Source: Dermacentor variabilis (taxonomy: Eukaryota; Arthropoda; Arachnida; Ixodida; Ixodidae). From it: a DNA stretch of 64,000 nucleotides. Shown here one piece after another: positions 12,171-23,319 of the stretch. The stretch lies in contig NC_134573.1 of the NCBI RefSeq assembly GCF_050947875.1, forward strand, positions 47,006,115 to 47,070,114, in the 5' to 3' direction. Position numbers and translations under genes: made by a program. Positions within the stretch are counted from its first letter, which is position 1. Each line of letters starts with the position of its first letter. The notes below the pieces were generated by a model. The model made no database searches. It saw nothing but the letters and a program-made list of their open reading frames with translations, and was not told where the DNA came from.

Positions 12171-13081
12171 AGTTTCATCTATATTGCTCATAATTTTTTC
12201 TTTTGTAATTCATCTTGCTCTGTATTGGAATGCATACATGTTTTTTATGCTTGTCATTTGTCTGTAGTTTAGGTTTGATATACATTTGTCAAACTCGCAC
12301 GCCTTTTTCTTCACTTGTTCTTTCTTCATTTTTGTTTATTTCTATTTAACCTTATCTCTTATATTTGTTATGCTTTTTGACCTGTATGCTAATGTCATGA
12401 TATAGCTTCAATTTTCTGCCATATAGTAATTCCTCTCACCACCTAACCTTTTTCAGAGGCCCCAATACAGCCTTTGACTAAGGTACCTCCTTTTCTATTT
12501 CATATCTATCAAAACTTGTAACTACACAGAAGCAATAAAAGAACTGAAAAATGCACTTTGTCAATTTGCAGTCAAGTGACAATACAATAAAGCAAAGCAA
12601 ATGAACCGTGTAAAAAAGAAAGAAATAGTTTCCGAGGAAGAGATAGCTGACATATCACAAAAGGAAGCTGGAGGGGGGGGGATGGAGTGCTACAGTTAGT
12701 AGCTAATGCAGTGATCAGGCCGTAACATATAAATAATGATAGCAATGTAATAAAAAATTAATGAACGAAAAAGTTAACGGGCGTCGAATAAAACATACAA
12801 TGGGTGTGCACTCTTAAACATTTATTTCGATAGCAAAGTGGGACATAATATGCAACACTATTCCTCCAAACAGGAGGAGTACACGAAGTACCAAATTCCC
12901 CTTTCGTGCTCGCATTTCAATAATCAACCACATAAATGCCTGTTCTTATTTACTTTACTTCCTTCTGAGAAGCTTCACTGTGTCATACATCAAACAAGCG
13001 TCGGCTAGGAAACAGCACACCCAGCAAAGTCCTGGTGGGTACTTATTTTGTCTCTCACGGCCGCAGACCAGCAGATGCCCG
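12171..13081. other. AT-rich gene-free stretch
   Basis: Pyrimidine- and AT-rich sequence with a G run near 12674. It probably includes the 3' non-coding part of the Harbinger transposon that ends upstream of 13082, but I could not find its terminal repeat. Confidence 0.35.
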
Positions 13082-14317
13082 TTACCAAGGTACAGAACCC
13101 ACCCTACTTACAAAGTATGAGCAGACAAACTCTCGTGTTCCCGCTGCCATCCTTGTATAATTGTGCCCAGTTGGAGGTCGCAGACTGAACACTGCTGGGG
13201 TGCCACTGTCCTGGGTAGTGCGCCATTGGCCACTGGTGATATTGCCATATGCATCTTCAGTGTCGACATAGTTAGCCGTCATGAAAATCACGTCATCACG
13301 CCAGAATTTGTGTAGCACACAACGTGCCATGACAACGTAGTCTGCATTTTGTGGCCTCAGTGTGATGGCACACCGAAAGATCCTGAATCGGGTGACCATC
13401 ACTCCAAAAGCGTTTTCAACAACCCACCTCCTGCAAATTTAAGTAAAAAAAACATTCAACATAAGCAAGGGAAAATTTTGTGCTTTTGGTTACCTGGCTC
13501 TGCTTAGACGCTAATTAAAGATGCACTTGTTTTCATTCTGGCACCTCCCAGAATATGGCCGCAGAAAATCCAGACGAAGTTGAAATGCCTCATCAACGAC
13601 GAAAACGTGAGGAGCAACGATGTTTGTGCCAGGCAGATGCTTTGGAGGTTGAAGGCCGAGCAAACCCTCTTCCAGTGATTTTGCAAAGCGAGAAGCAGAC
13701 AATGTGCCACCATCACTTTGACGTCCATACGCCCCAATATCAACACATATGAATTCGAGATTACTGTCCACAGCGGCCATGAGGACGACGGAGTATGTGC
13801 CCTGTAATAAAATAAGACTATAAGCACATGTTATGAAAATATGACCTACTTCGTTAAAAATCTTATAGTTGTAATACAAGTTTCCTGAATTAGCAGGAGC
13901 TTGTATCTGAATGTGCTTGTCGTCGACAGCACAACTACACTGAGAGAAATTCCATTTTTCCTCGAATCCTTGTGCTACCTTTTGCCAGGCTTCAGATGTC
14001 GCCACCTTAGTAATGAAAAAAAGTCGCTCTTAGCGTGTGAATAAACACTTGTTCAATAAAAGCATACCCGAAGCAATTCAGCTCATGCACACAGGTACTT
14101 CAGAAAACTAGCTGAAGGAGTTGGTTTGTAACCATACTGTATGGGACGCAAATAAACAGCCTCCATGTGTCGTGACTAAATGCGTACCTTTAGGTATAAA
14201 GGTTGCAGTGTTCTCCGCAGCAGCCTGCATACGTTATGCACAATGGTCGCCACCGTCGAGGTGCCAACCCTGAAGCTAATAGCAACATCTTGCTTGCACA
14301 TGCCAGATGCGAGGTAC
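13082..14317 (-). pseudogene. PIF/Harbinger DDE nuclease, C-terminal exons
   Basis: The protein reads through four exons. Exon 14317-14188 is helical (CKQDVAISFRVGTSTVATI, then LQPLYLK). Exon 14005-13850 carries the first acidic motif (AVDDKHIQIQAPANSG, where VGAIDGKHI is usual). Exon 13801-13494 holds VVLMAAVDSN, SDGGTLSASRF and HVFVVDEAFQLR. Exon 13430-13082 holds RWVVENAFGVMVTRFRI and ends near VGSVPW. Introns with GT-AG ends are 14187-14006 (182 nt), 13849-13802 (48 nt) and 13493-13431 (63 nt). The 48-nt intron is in frame and free of stops. A TAG at about 13507 interrupts the conserved FNYRLSRAR motif at the Tyr, so this copy is inactive. The enzyme cuts the element ends with its DDE site. 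Confidence 0.85.
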
Positions 14318-14899
14318 CTCAAGAACAAGGTGCTAAGATTGAAAACACAGAACTCGGTTTAAAGGGAAAAATAAAGAAAGCTTATGTTCCGTTTAACAGT
14401 ACAAGAGAACAAAGGAAAACATCGCAGCGTGATGAGACACAACGTCTGCTCTGCCTGCTCTTTTTCTTTATTTAGTTCATTGCATACGCACAATACACAA
14501 TACCGTTTGGACCCACAGCCTTGGTGGCCAGTTTGGGGTCCAATAACAAAATAGACATAAGAACAGCGTACTTATTGTACGAGACAACCTAAACACATGT
14601 TATGAAATCATTTTTACATGGAAAATATAGAATAAACAAAAGACTGTCATGACAATAGGGGATACAAATAGAAAAGGCCTGTAAACATTCATGAAAGAAG
14701 TTTTTTAAGCATTGCACAAAGTTTTGGGTGGTCTTTACACTGAGTGAGTGTGCGTTCCATATTAGAGCACCGTTGAACTCCACGAGTATCTGTCCATATA
14801 AATTATGACATGGTGGTAAGTTGATTGAGTTGTTACTAGCTGCCCTCGTGTTTCGTGCCGGAAAATTAAATATTTAGATATGTAGCTGATTATTATAAC

Positions 14900-15058
14900 T
14901 GTACTGGAGAAGAACGAGCAGCAGAAACTGCTTCGAGAAAGACGACGAGAACGAGTGGTTGGAAGCCTTTTGCCGGTGTTGCCGAAGCTCTGTGTCCACT
15001 CGCTGCGGTGCTTTGCTTTCTGAGCCTTTTATCAATTGAACTATAACGCCTCTTGACA
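14900..15058 (+). repeat. 5' LTR
   Basis: 159 bp, from TGTACTGGAGAAG to CCTCTTGACA. It matches the 3' LTR along its full length. Confidence 0.88.
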
Positions 15059-15060
15059 TT

Positions 15061-15076
15061 TGGTGGACGTGCTGGG
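15061..15076 (+). promoter_or_regulatory. Probable primer-binding site
   Basis: TGGTGGACGTGCTGGG starts two bases after the LTR. It begins with TGG, the complement of a tRNA CCA end. I could not name the tRNA. Confidence 0.6.
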
Positions 15077-15127
15077 CCCTTCCCAAACCTGGAACTCCGA
15101 AGCAGGACGCTCCCTACCGTTTCTGCC

Positions 15128-16460
15128 ATGCCTCAGGACGCCGCGCAGCCCGATCCTCACCTGGCATCGTCTGTCGTCTGCTCCTGTGCTCTATGTCAAC
15201 AAGATCATCCGGTCTTCAACGGCAACGACGACCATGACGTGGAGGATTGGCTCTCGTCATACGATCGCGTGAGTGCGCATAACAAATGGGATGACAAAGA
15301 TAAACTGACTAACGTCATCTTCTATCTTTCTGGAGTCGCTAATCTCTGGTTCCAGAATCATGAATCCAACCTTTCCACCTCGACAGCATTTACCCATTCT
15401 TTCAAAGAAGTCTTCGGTGGCCCTGCTGTGCGCAAGCTTCACGCAGAACAATGCTTACGTGGTCGCGCTCAGCAAAAAGGGTGAAAACTTCACCAGCTAC
15501 ATTCAGGACGTAGTTGACCTTATCAGGCGCATTAATCCCGCGATGCCCGACTCTGGAAAGATCATTAAGTGCATAGAGGATAATGCCTTCCAAATGCTCT
15601 TGGCGAAAAATCCTAATTGTCGACGTGATTACACTGTACCAGGGCTACGATGAGCTCCGCAAACAACGCCTTTTACGCGCCGGGCTGCCGTGGCCGACGA
15701 CACGATTTCGGCTTTAACCAACAGTTCCAGTGCTGCTCGCGTCCACTCTTTGTTGCCCGACCAAATCAAGCGATTCATTCGCGGAGAAGTCGCGCCCCAA
15801 CTGTCACAGCTGCCTGTTACCCAGTCGTCTGAGTCCTCTTTGTCCCCGGAACTCCGACGCGTCATACATGAACAAGTCACCGACGCCCTACCCTTCGCTA
15901 TTCAGCCACCTTCACCGCCGGTTCCGCTCAGATACGCTGCCGTCGTCGCCAGGCCAACACCACCACCCGAAGCTGCGCACTACAACCCCACAATCGGCTT
16001 CTACGCCTCGCCTTCTCCAGCTGCGAACTGCTTGCCCAGAAGCGACTTCTGCGCGCCTCCACAGCGCCTACACCCAGCTCAGAACTGCGCACAGCTACCT
16101 AGGTCTCCTGTTGATAATCTGTCGCGTAGCCAAGACAATCGGCCAATCTGCTTCACGTGTGGCTTTGCTGGCCACGTGGCATGGTTCTGCCGCCGGCGGG
16201 GTTGGTATCCTCCCGATACTGCGAGATTTCAAGGGAATGCACCTGACTCCCAGTCCCGCTATTCGCTGCAGTTCCGCACTTCGCTCCATCTCCTGTTCCC
16301 CGAAGTTTCAACACTCGTCGGTCTCCATCTCCCCGTCGGCGTTCCCTCTCCCCCTTCCTCCGCCGCCCTCCAGCTGTGGAGGAAAACTAAAAGGTGCAGG
16401 TCCGGATGCATGAACTGCGATCTCCTCGAACTACTCAATCCCTCGTTTATTCCCTACGCA
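15128..16460 (+). pseudogene. Ty3/gypsy gag
   Basis: The ATG at 15128 opens MPQDAAQPDPHLASS, followed by a capsid-like stretch (VEDWLSSYDRVSAHNKWDD, then VANLWFQNHE). The frame shifts in the A run near 15473, where the protein continues as GENFTSYIQDVVDLIRRINP, and again near 15680. The nucleocapsid part has one zinc knuckle, CFTCGFAGHVAWFC (CX2CX4HX4C), at about 16147-16190. Gag would form the particle that packages element RNA. The Pro-rich stretch before the knuckle is typical. Confidence 0.85.
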
Positions 16461-16469
16461 TGTCATTGA

Positions 16470-16790
16470 GGTTTTTGCCGAAGGTGTCGCCGTTCACGCG
16501 CTTGTTGACACGGCAGCCACAGTTTCCGTGATTGCCGACCAGCTTCGCCGTACGCTCCGAAAAGTCGCGACGCCCTTTTCTGTCATTTCGCTACACACAG
16601 CAAGCGCTGAGCCAATTAAGCCCTTAGGAACATGTACCGTCCAGCGGGGAGGAACAACAAACTCAATGTGGGGTAAACTGTCTTTTATGGCGACATGTAC
16701 CGTCCATGTCGCCATAAAAGACAGTTTACCCCACATTGAGTTTGTTGTTCCTCTCCGCTGCTCTCATGCCATCATTCTCGGATAGGACTT
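16470..16790 (+). pseudogene. Ty3/gypsy aspartic protease with an internal inverted insertion
   Basis: The active site reads ALVDTAATVSVI, where the retropepsin motif is DT/SGA; the Gly is Ala here. The flap and C-terminal part end in HAIILG followed by a stop where gypsy proteases have a conserved GxDFL stretch. Between them a 63-nt in-frame insertion repeats the strand in reverse (see the inverted repeat). The protein would normally cut the Gag-Pol polyprotein. It is most unlikely to work in this copy. Confidence 0.75.
16642..16760. repeat. Near-perfect inverted repeat, 56-bp arms, 7-bp spacer
   Basis: Arm 16642-16697 is the reverse complement of 16705-16760 with a single mismatch. The spacer 16698-16704 is TACCGTC. 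The 14-mer ACATGTACCGTCCA occurs directly repeated at 16630 and 16693, exactly 63 nt apart. The arrangement looks like a snap-back copying event within the protease gene. Confidence 0.95.
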
Positions 16791-17137
16791 CCTCTCATCT
16801 CATCACGCCGTCATTGCTTGTGCACATGCAGAACATGCGCTGACTCCATTTTGCGGCAGTCCTGAAGATTTGCCCACAATTTCTGCTCGAGCGTTCGTCG
16901 CCACCGACACTGATATCCCTCCTTTCTCTTCCGCTCTTGTAGGCGTTTCCTGTGCTGCTTTCTACGATTCCACACTTCTTTTCACGCCATCTCAACTTGC
17001 TACACGCCGTCTTCCCTTCTTGCTTCCCTTTGCCCTCCTCCCCTTTCGCGAGGGCTCCAGCGCACCCGTTTTTGTGTTCATGAAGCTTACATCATGGCTA
17101 GTCCGTCGTTTTTGCTGATGAATTCAACACGAGCTCA

Positions 17138-18640
<1,503 letters not shown>

Positions 18641-18923
18641 TCAGGCCAGCCCAATCATCAGGAAGTACAAACATGCGAGTCCTCCCTCACCGCCATGGAT
18701 ATGCGGAGCAGAAGGATCCATGGATTGTTGCTATGCTGGCTATTCTGTGAGACCAATCAGCGCCTTCTACTGGCCGTACATTGCGTCGGCAAGCCCACCA
18801 CTTTGATGTTCTTGACGGGCTCCTATAGAGCCGTAACTACCTCTCGGACGGGCGGAAATGGTTACTCGTGGTTCCTCGGCATCTATGTTCGGACATATGT
18901 GCAGCGTTTCACAATGACCCGAA

Positions 18924-19966
18924 ATGCGCACATGCAGGAGTACTAAAAACACACGCGCGCCTGCGAATTCCTTATTACTGGCGCGGGATGTACTGATTCG
19001 CCCACCAATATCTTGCCTCGCTTGCCAACGCCGCAACAATACCCCTCATGCCTTAGCTGCTCCACTGCAATTATTGCCTTGTCCAGGACGGGCCTTTGAC
19101 AGGGTCGGAGTTGATATTTATTGGCCCCCTCCCAGTATTTCAGATGGCAACCACTGGATGATAGTGGTGATAGACCATCTCACACGCTACGCCGAAACTT
19201 CGCCTGTGCCCCACGCATCTGCGTGGGATGTTGCCTGGTTCCTTCTGCGTCACATCACACTTCGCCATGGAGTCCCCAGTGAATTTCTGAGCGACAGAGG
19301 CCGCGTCTTTCTGTCAGATGTTATAGAAGCCCTGCTCAAGGAATTCAGCGTAATTCACCGTACATATACTGCATACCACCCGCAAACTAATGGCATGACT
19401 GATCGCTTTAACCGCACTCTTGGCGATATGGTAGCCATGTACGCCGCATCTGACCAAACCTATTGGGAACGAATTCTACCCTTCATGGCGTACGCTTATA
19501 ATACCGCCACACAGACCACTACAGGATTTTCCCCGTTCTTTCTTCTTCACGGACGCGAGCCTTCCTGCACAACGGACACTATCCTTCCGTATCCCCGCGA
19601 CACAACGGAAGCTACTACCCTATCCGAGGCACCTGCATGCGCGGAAGAGTGCCTGAAGCTCGCCCGAACATATACTTCGGAAGACCAGCAGCGACAGAAC
19701 CACCTCCGGGATGTTCCCTCTACTCCGGCACCCTATGCCCCTGACTCACTAGTCTAGCTTTGGGTTCCCACAACCAGCCCTGGACTTTCAGCCAACGTTC
19801 TGTCCAAGTACCAGGGTCCCTTCCGCGTCGTCAGTCAAACGTCTCCTGTGAGCTGTTTGGTAGAACCTCTTGAGCTGTCCTCCGATAAGCGCCGCCGAGG
19901 GCGCGAAATCGTGCACGTTCAGCGCCTGAAGCCGTACTTTGATCCACCTGTGCTATCTTGCCCGTA
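18924..19966 (+). pseudogene. Ty3/gypsy integrase
   Basis: The zinc-finger end reads SCLACQRRN, then the core has VGVDIYWPPP and FLSDRGRVF with both Asp residues. The usual Glu in the TERFNRTL motif is Asp (TDRFNRTL). The tail reads SKYQGPFRVVSQTSPVSC and ends VHVQRLKPYFDPP with a stop at 19964-19966. A stop at 19755-19757 breaks the frame. Integrase joins the DNA copy to the host genome. The Glu to Asp change and the stops argue that this copy is dead. Confidence 0.88.
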
Positions 19967-19990
19967 GGTCGCCGAGACGGCTCCTCTTCT

Positions 19991-20003
19991 CCGGGGAGGC
20001 AAT
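19991..20003 (+). promoter_or_regulatory. Polypurine tract
   Basis: CCGGGGAGGCAA directly precedes the 3' LTR, the position where plus-strand DNA synthesis is primed. Confidence 0.65.
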
Positions 20004-20159
20004 TTTACTGGAGAACTAGCAGCAGAAACTGCTTCGACATACACGACGACAACGAGTGGTTGGAAGCCTGGTGCCTGTGTTGCCGAAGCTCTGTGTCCGC
20101 TCACTGCGGTGCTCTGCTATCTGAGCGTTTTATGAATTGAGCTATAACGCCTCTTGACA
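20004..20159 (+). repeat. 3' LTR
   Basis: 156 bp ending CCTCTTGACA. It starts TTTACTGG where the 5' LTR has TGTACTGG. Confidence 0.88.
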
Positions 20160-21223
20160 TTACGTATTCTTGCATTAACTACCTGAACAGAACACGAAGC
20201 AATTGAAACAGAGGTTTACTTGGATGGTCATGTTTAGAAAAGGTAACTACTCGTAACGCCCATTTTTGAAGACTGACGACAGGTTCAACATAGGTTTTGT
20301 ACGTACTGCCCCAAGACGTTAAACAATAACATAGGTGACTGTGCATAATACCAAAGTAAAATATCCAGAACTTGTGGGTAAAAACATCGACAGGCTTTTA
20401 ACAATACATGACAACCATACGCCAACTTGGAACATACCTTACCCCTGCGCAGAGTAGCAGACTGGAGCGCACTATCTCAGTTCGACCTCTCTGTCTTCCC
20501 TATCAATAAATTCTATTCTTCTAACCTTACCGATTTGATATTTCCCATGCATATCAGATTCAAAGGGTCTGTCCCTCTCTCTCACACACACATGCACACG
20601 CACACGTCCACGATCCGTCCCCTCTCATCATCGAAACTCCACCCTGCTCCAAGATGTAAACACAACAGGAGCGACGTCCTGCCCTTCCCAATCACCGAGG
20701 GCAAAGGTTGCCTCCGTTGAGATGATGCCGTGTCCAATCGCCATTACGGTCAGACAAGGATCCATTTCGCTTTTCTAGGCATCGCCGATGCTCTAGGAAA
20801 AGGTTCTTGAGTGCGGTTAAATAAATACGTGTGGTTAAATAAATACAGGAACAGAAAAATACAAGGTTTGAGCAACATTTCATGATCTACATTGTTGTTC
20901 TGCTTCGATCAGACAAGAATGGTGTATGTAGAGATAACTGCATGCAGAAATGGCATATCATTTCTTTTGCCTATAAATGCAACACTGTAAGAGATATATA
21001 AGCGTAAACTTGTATTTCATGCGGTTTGTCAAGCAGTGTTCCCTAAATTGAACAAGATTTAAACAGATATACCATAATAAGCTTTCAGTGTTCTTTCCTG
21101 AACATCACTATAGTAGCAGTCACAGCGTCAAAATGGTTAAAAAACGTAGGGTGAGATACCACACGTCGCAAGTGGTGCCAGGCACTGACTGAGACCAATG
21201 CTGGTTAGGTATAGCATGCCTAC
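20160..21223. other. Rest of the Harbinger intron
   Basis: This sequence, with 14318-14899 on the other side of the gypsy element, lies between the two Harbinger exons. It holds a CA-rich run near 20580-20610 and no other feature I can support. Confidence 0.45.
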
Positions 21224-21540
21224 CTGAGTGCAATAGCGAGCAGTGCACGTGAGGGCAGTGGTTCGCGCACGACGTGAAGCCTTGTGAAACCTTCGACAAG
21301 TCAGTGCAGGGCTTCAAAGGTTTCCCGTGACATTCTGTAATACATTTTGAAGCATTCCTTGTCTCCCACACACACAAACGATTTATCCTTTTCCATGTGT
21401 ATCTATAGGAACCCCGGGGCAATTGCTTCCTGTACAAGTTCGAACTGGCCGTTGTGTAGAATTCCGACTCCTGCTTCCGGTTCTCCCAAGTAGGGCGTAC
21501 CCACAAGCACCAGTGGCTTAGGAGCTTCATGAAGAATTTC
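21224..21540 (-). pseudogene. PIF/Harbinger transposase, N-terminal exon
   Basis: Minus-strand reading gives LSHWCLWVRPTWENRKQESEF near 21510-21470, then after a frameshift MYYRMSRETFEALH, an in-frame TGA, LVEGFTRLHVVREPLPSRA and LLAIALR. This matches the N-terminal part of HARBI1-like transposases (the WVRPxW box, then the FRMSRETFEAL box). The exon ends in a splice donor at 21223. A further minus-strand ORF at 21780-21562 may be its upstream end. Confidence 0.75.
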
Positions 21541-22529
21541 TTTTTCTCCAGCTCACACAGTTCATTTAAAAAAAAGCTTCACGGTATCCAGGACGGGAGC
21601 GCACGTACCCACTCGGTCGTCACTGTCGTCAACTTCATCGCTACAAGTTGTGCCAGGTGCTTGCACACTCAATAGTAGCTTCTTTTTTTTCCAAAAGCAA
21701 ATACTCCTGCAAGAGAAGAGCTGTGGCTTCCATAGTACTGCAACCACGAAACCAGAGTGCAGAACACGAACCCACGCCACCGACGCCGCACTAGCCGCAC
21801 GCTAAGACTTGCGGTGTTGTACAGCGTTTCACTCGCCACATCTGCAGTCTAAGCGATCGTAACTTCTCAACGCTTTTAAACATTGAAAAAGGTGTGCTTA
21901 TTCTATTTTGAAATAGTAAGAAAACTCTAATATTTCACTAGTTTCCATGCTGTTCTTATTGAACGATGCATTGCCAGCTTACTTCGTGAGCAGATGGAAA
22001 CCTCGGGCGTCACTGCTATGGAAGTCGCGCTGTCGCAGTCGCATGTGAAAGCTGTCAGCGGAAATTGCACTGCGACATGTGCGGCAGAGCGATTCTTTTC
22101 GCCCCAATCGCGCCATGTGAAACAGGCTAGAGGCGTCAAATGCCACTGACGAACGCGCCCGGCAAACGGGGAAGCGAGAGACACAGCTGAGAGCCGTAGA
22201 GCCACGCGACGCCGAAACGCACGAGCGGAGAGCCGTGGATCACGCGCGTCGCCGGCCCCGCGGCGGTGCCGCTACGGCGCGGGAAGGGACGGCGAGGGCG
22301 GAGTGGACGGTAGCGGCGAGAGTCACCGCAACGGTGCTGTGCGGAGGAAGCGGGCGAGAGGATAGGCGAGAACACGTTATCCGGCTTTGGAGGACAAGGG
22401 GAGGGGAAGGCTCGCGCCACGCGCAAGAAACGGCAGCAGGAGCGCCCGCAGCTGTAGCAGCGTGCGGATGATGACCTTGGTTACGGCGAGGCCGACGGCG
22501 ACGCAGAACGCGGGAACGGGTGCCAAAGA
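21541..22529. other. Gene-free; GC- and CpG-rich block at 22140-22520
   Basis: No gene is recognised. The GC-rich block has many CpG and could be a promoter-type region for the M13 gene 0.8 kb downstream, or simply a GC-rich repeat. There is no direct evidence for either. Confidence 0.3.
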
Positions 22530-23105
22530 GCTAGACTAAAAAAAACTCACTGGCGTCGTCACCCTTCACAACGACGCGGTCAGTCGAAAAGTTTCGCGGG
22601 CGGCGCACTCGACTGTGCGCCGCCCGCGCTTACGTGTTTCGGTAGTTCTGTTATCGTGCAGTGCTGCGCCGGTTTTTCTGACTCGCGAGACTCGCACAAA
22701 CTGCAAGTAGCGGAGAATGCCACGTCCATGTAATGTAGCGGGATTCCCGAACGGTCCGCGCCACGTGACCAAGAGCAGCCGCAGAGGCGAATCCAACGCT
22801 CTATCTTGATTCGACTTCTCCATGCTTCTCCACGGCTGCGCGTTTGCGTTTTCAGCGGAAAACCGTAGTACTGTCTGCCGGGTGCCGTTTTACTAGTAGA
22901 CGGCAGTAAAGGGCGGTGATGGCGTGTACAATGTCACGACTCCCCGCTCAGTGGGCGGGCGATTAGAATTGCGCCACAGGTCTGCAGGCCCTACAGACGC
23001 AATTTTCTCGTACGCTCTATTCTCGGCGCGAAGCAAGCGCTGCGAGGTTTCTGGAAGGGTATTTCAACAGTTCACATCGACTTGGTAGCTGCCTTAAATG
23101 TCCCT
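22530..23105. mobile_element. 3' half of a TTAA-type MITE (second copy of the 62-kb element)
   Basis: The sequence parallels the element at 62093-63137 from about 62370 to its end. Shared blocks include GAATGCCACGTCCATGT, GAGGTTTCTGG and the terminal TGTCCCT. The 5' half is absent. It ends 215 bp before the M13 start codon. Confidence 0.7.
22596..22627. repeat. Perfect hairpin, 13-bp arms
   Basis: GCGGGCGGCGCAC at 22596-22608 pairs with 22615-22627 around the loop TCGACT. The homologous spot in the 62-kb copy is not palindromic. Confidence 0.9.
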
Positions 23106-23319
23106 TTGAGCAGCTTCAATGCGTCACATAATAGGTTCATGCATATTGACGCTCAATACAACCCCCAGAACTGCGATAAGCCATCCAATGGAGTTGTTGC
23201 TGTAGGCAAGCTGGTGCTGTTTGCAATACATTCCTCATAACGGTACGTGTGTGTGCTTCGTATTGTCTCCGCAGTGTCTGTTTTCGCGGTATTAGAAAAA
23301 ATGCATAGAATTCTATCCC

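Noticed and set aside
16494..16736. Minus-strand ORF that repeats the protease residues
   Set aside because: It exists only because of the inverted repeat in the gypsy protease.
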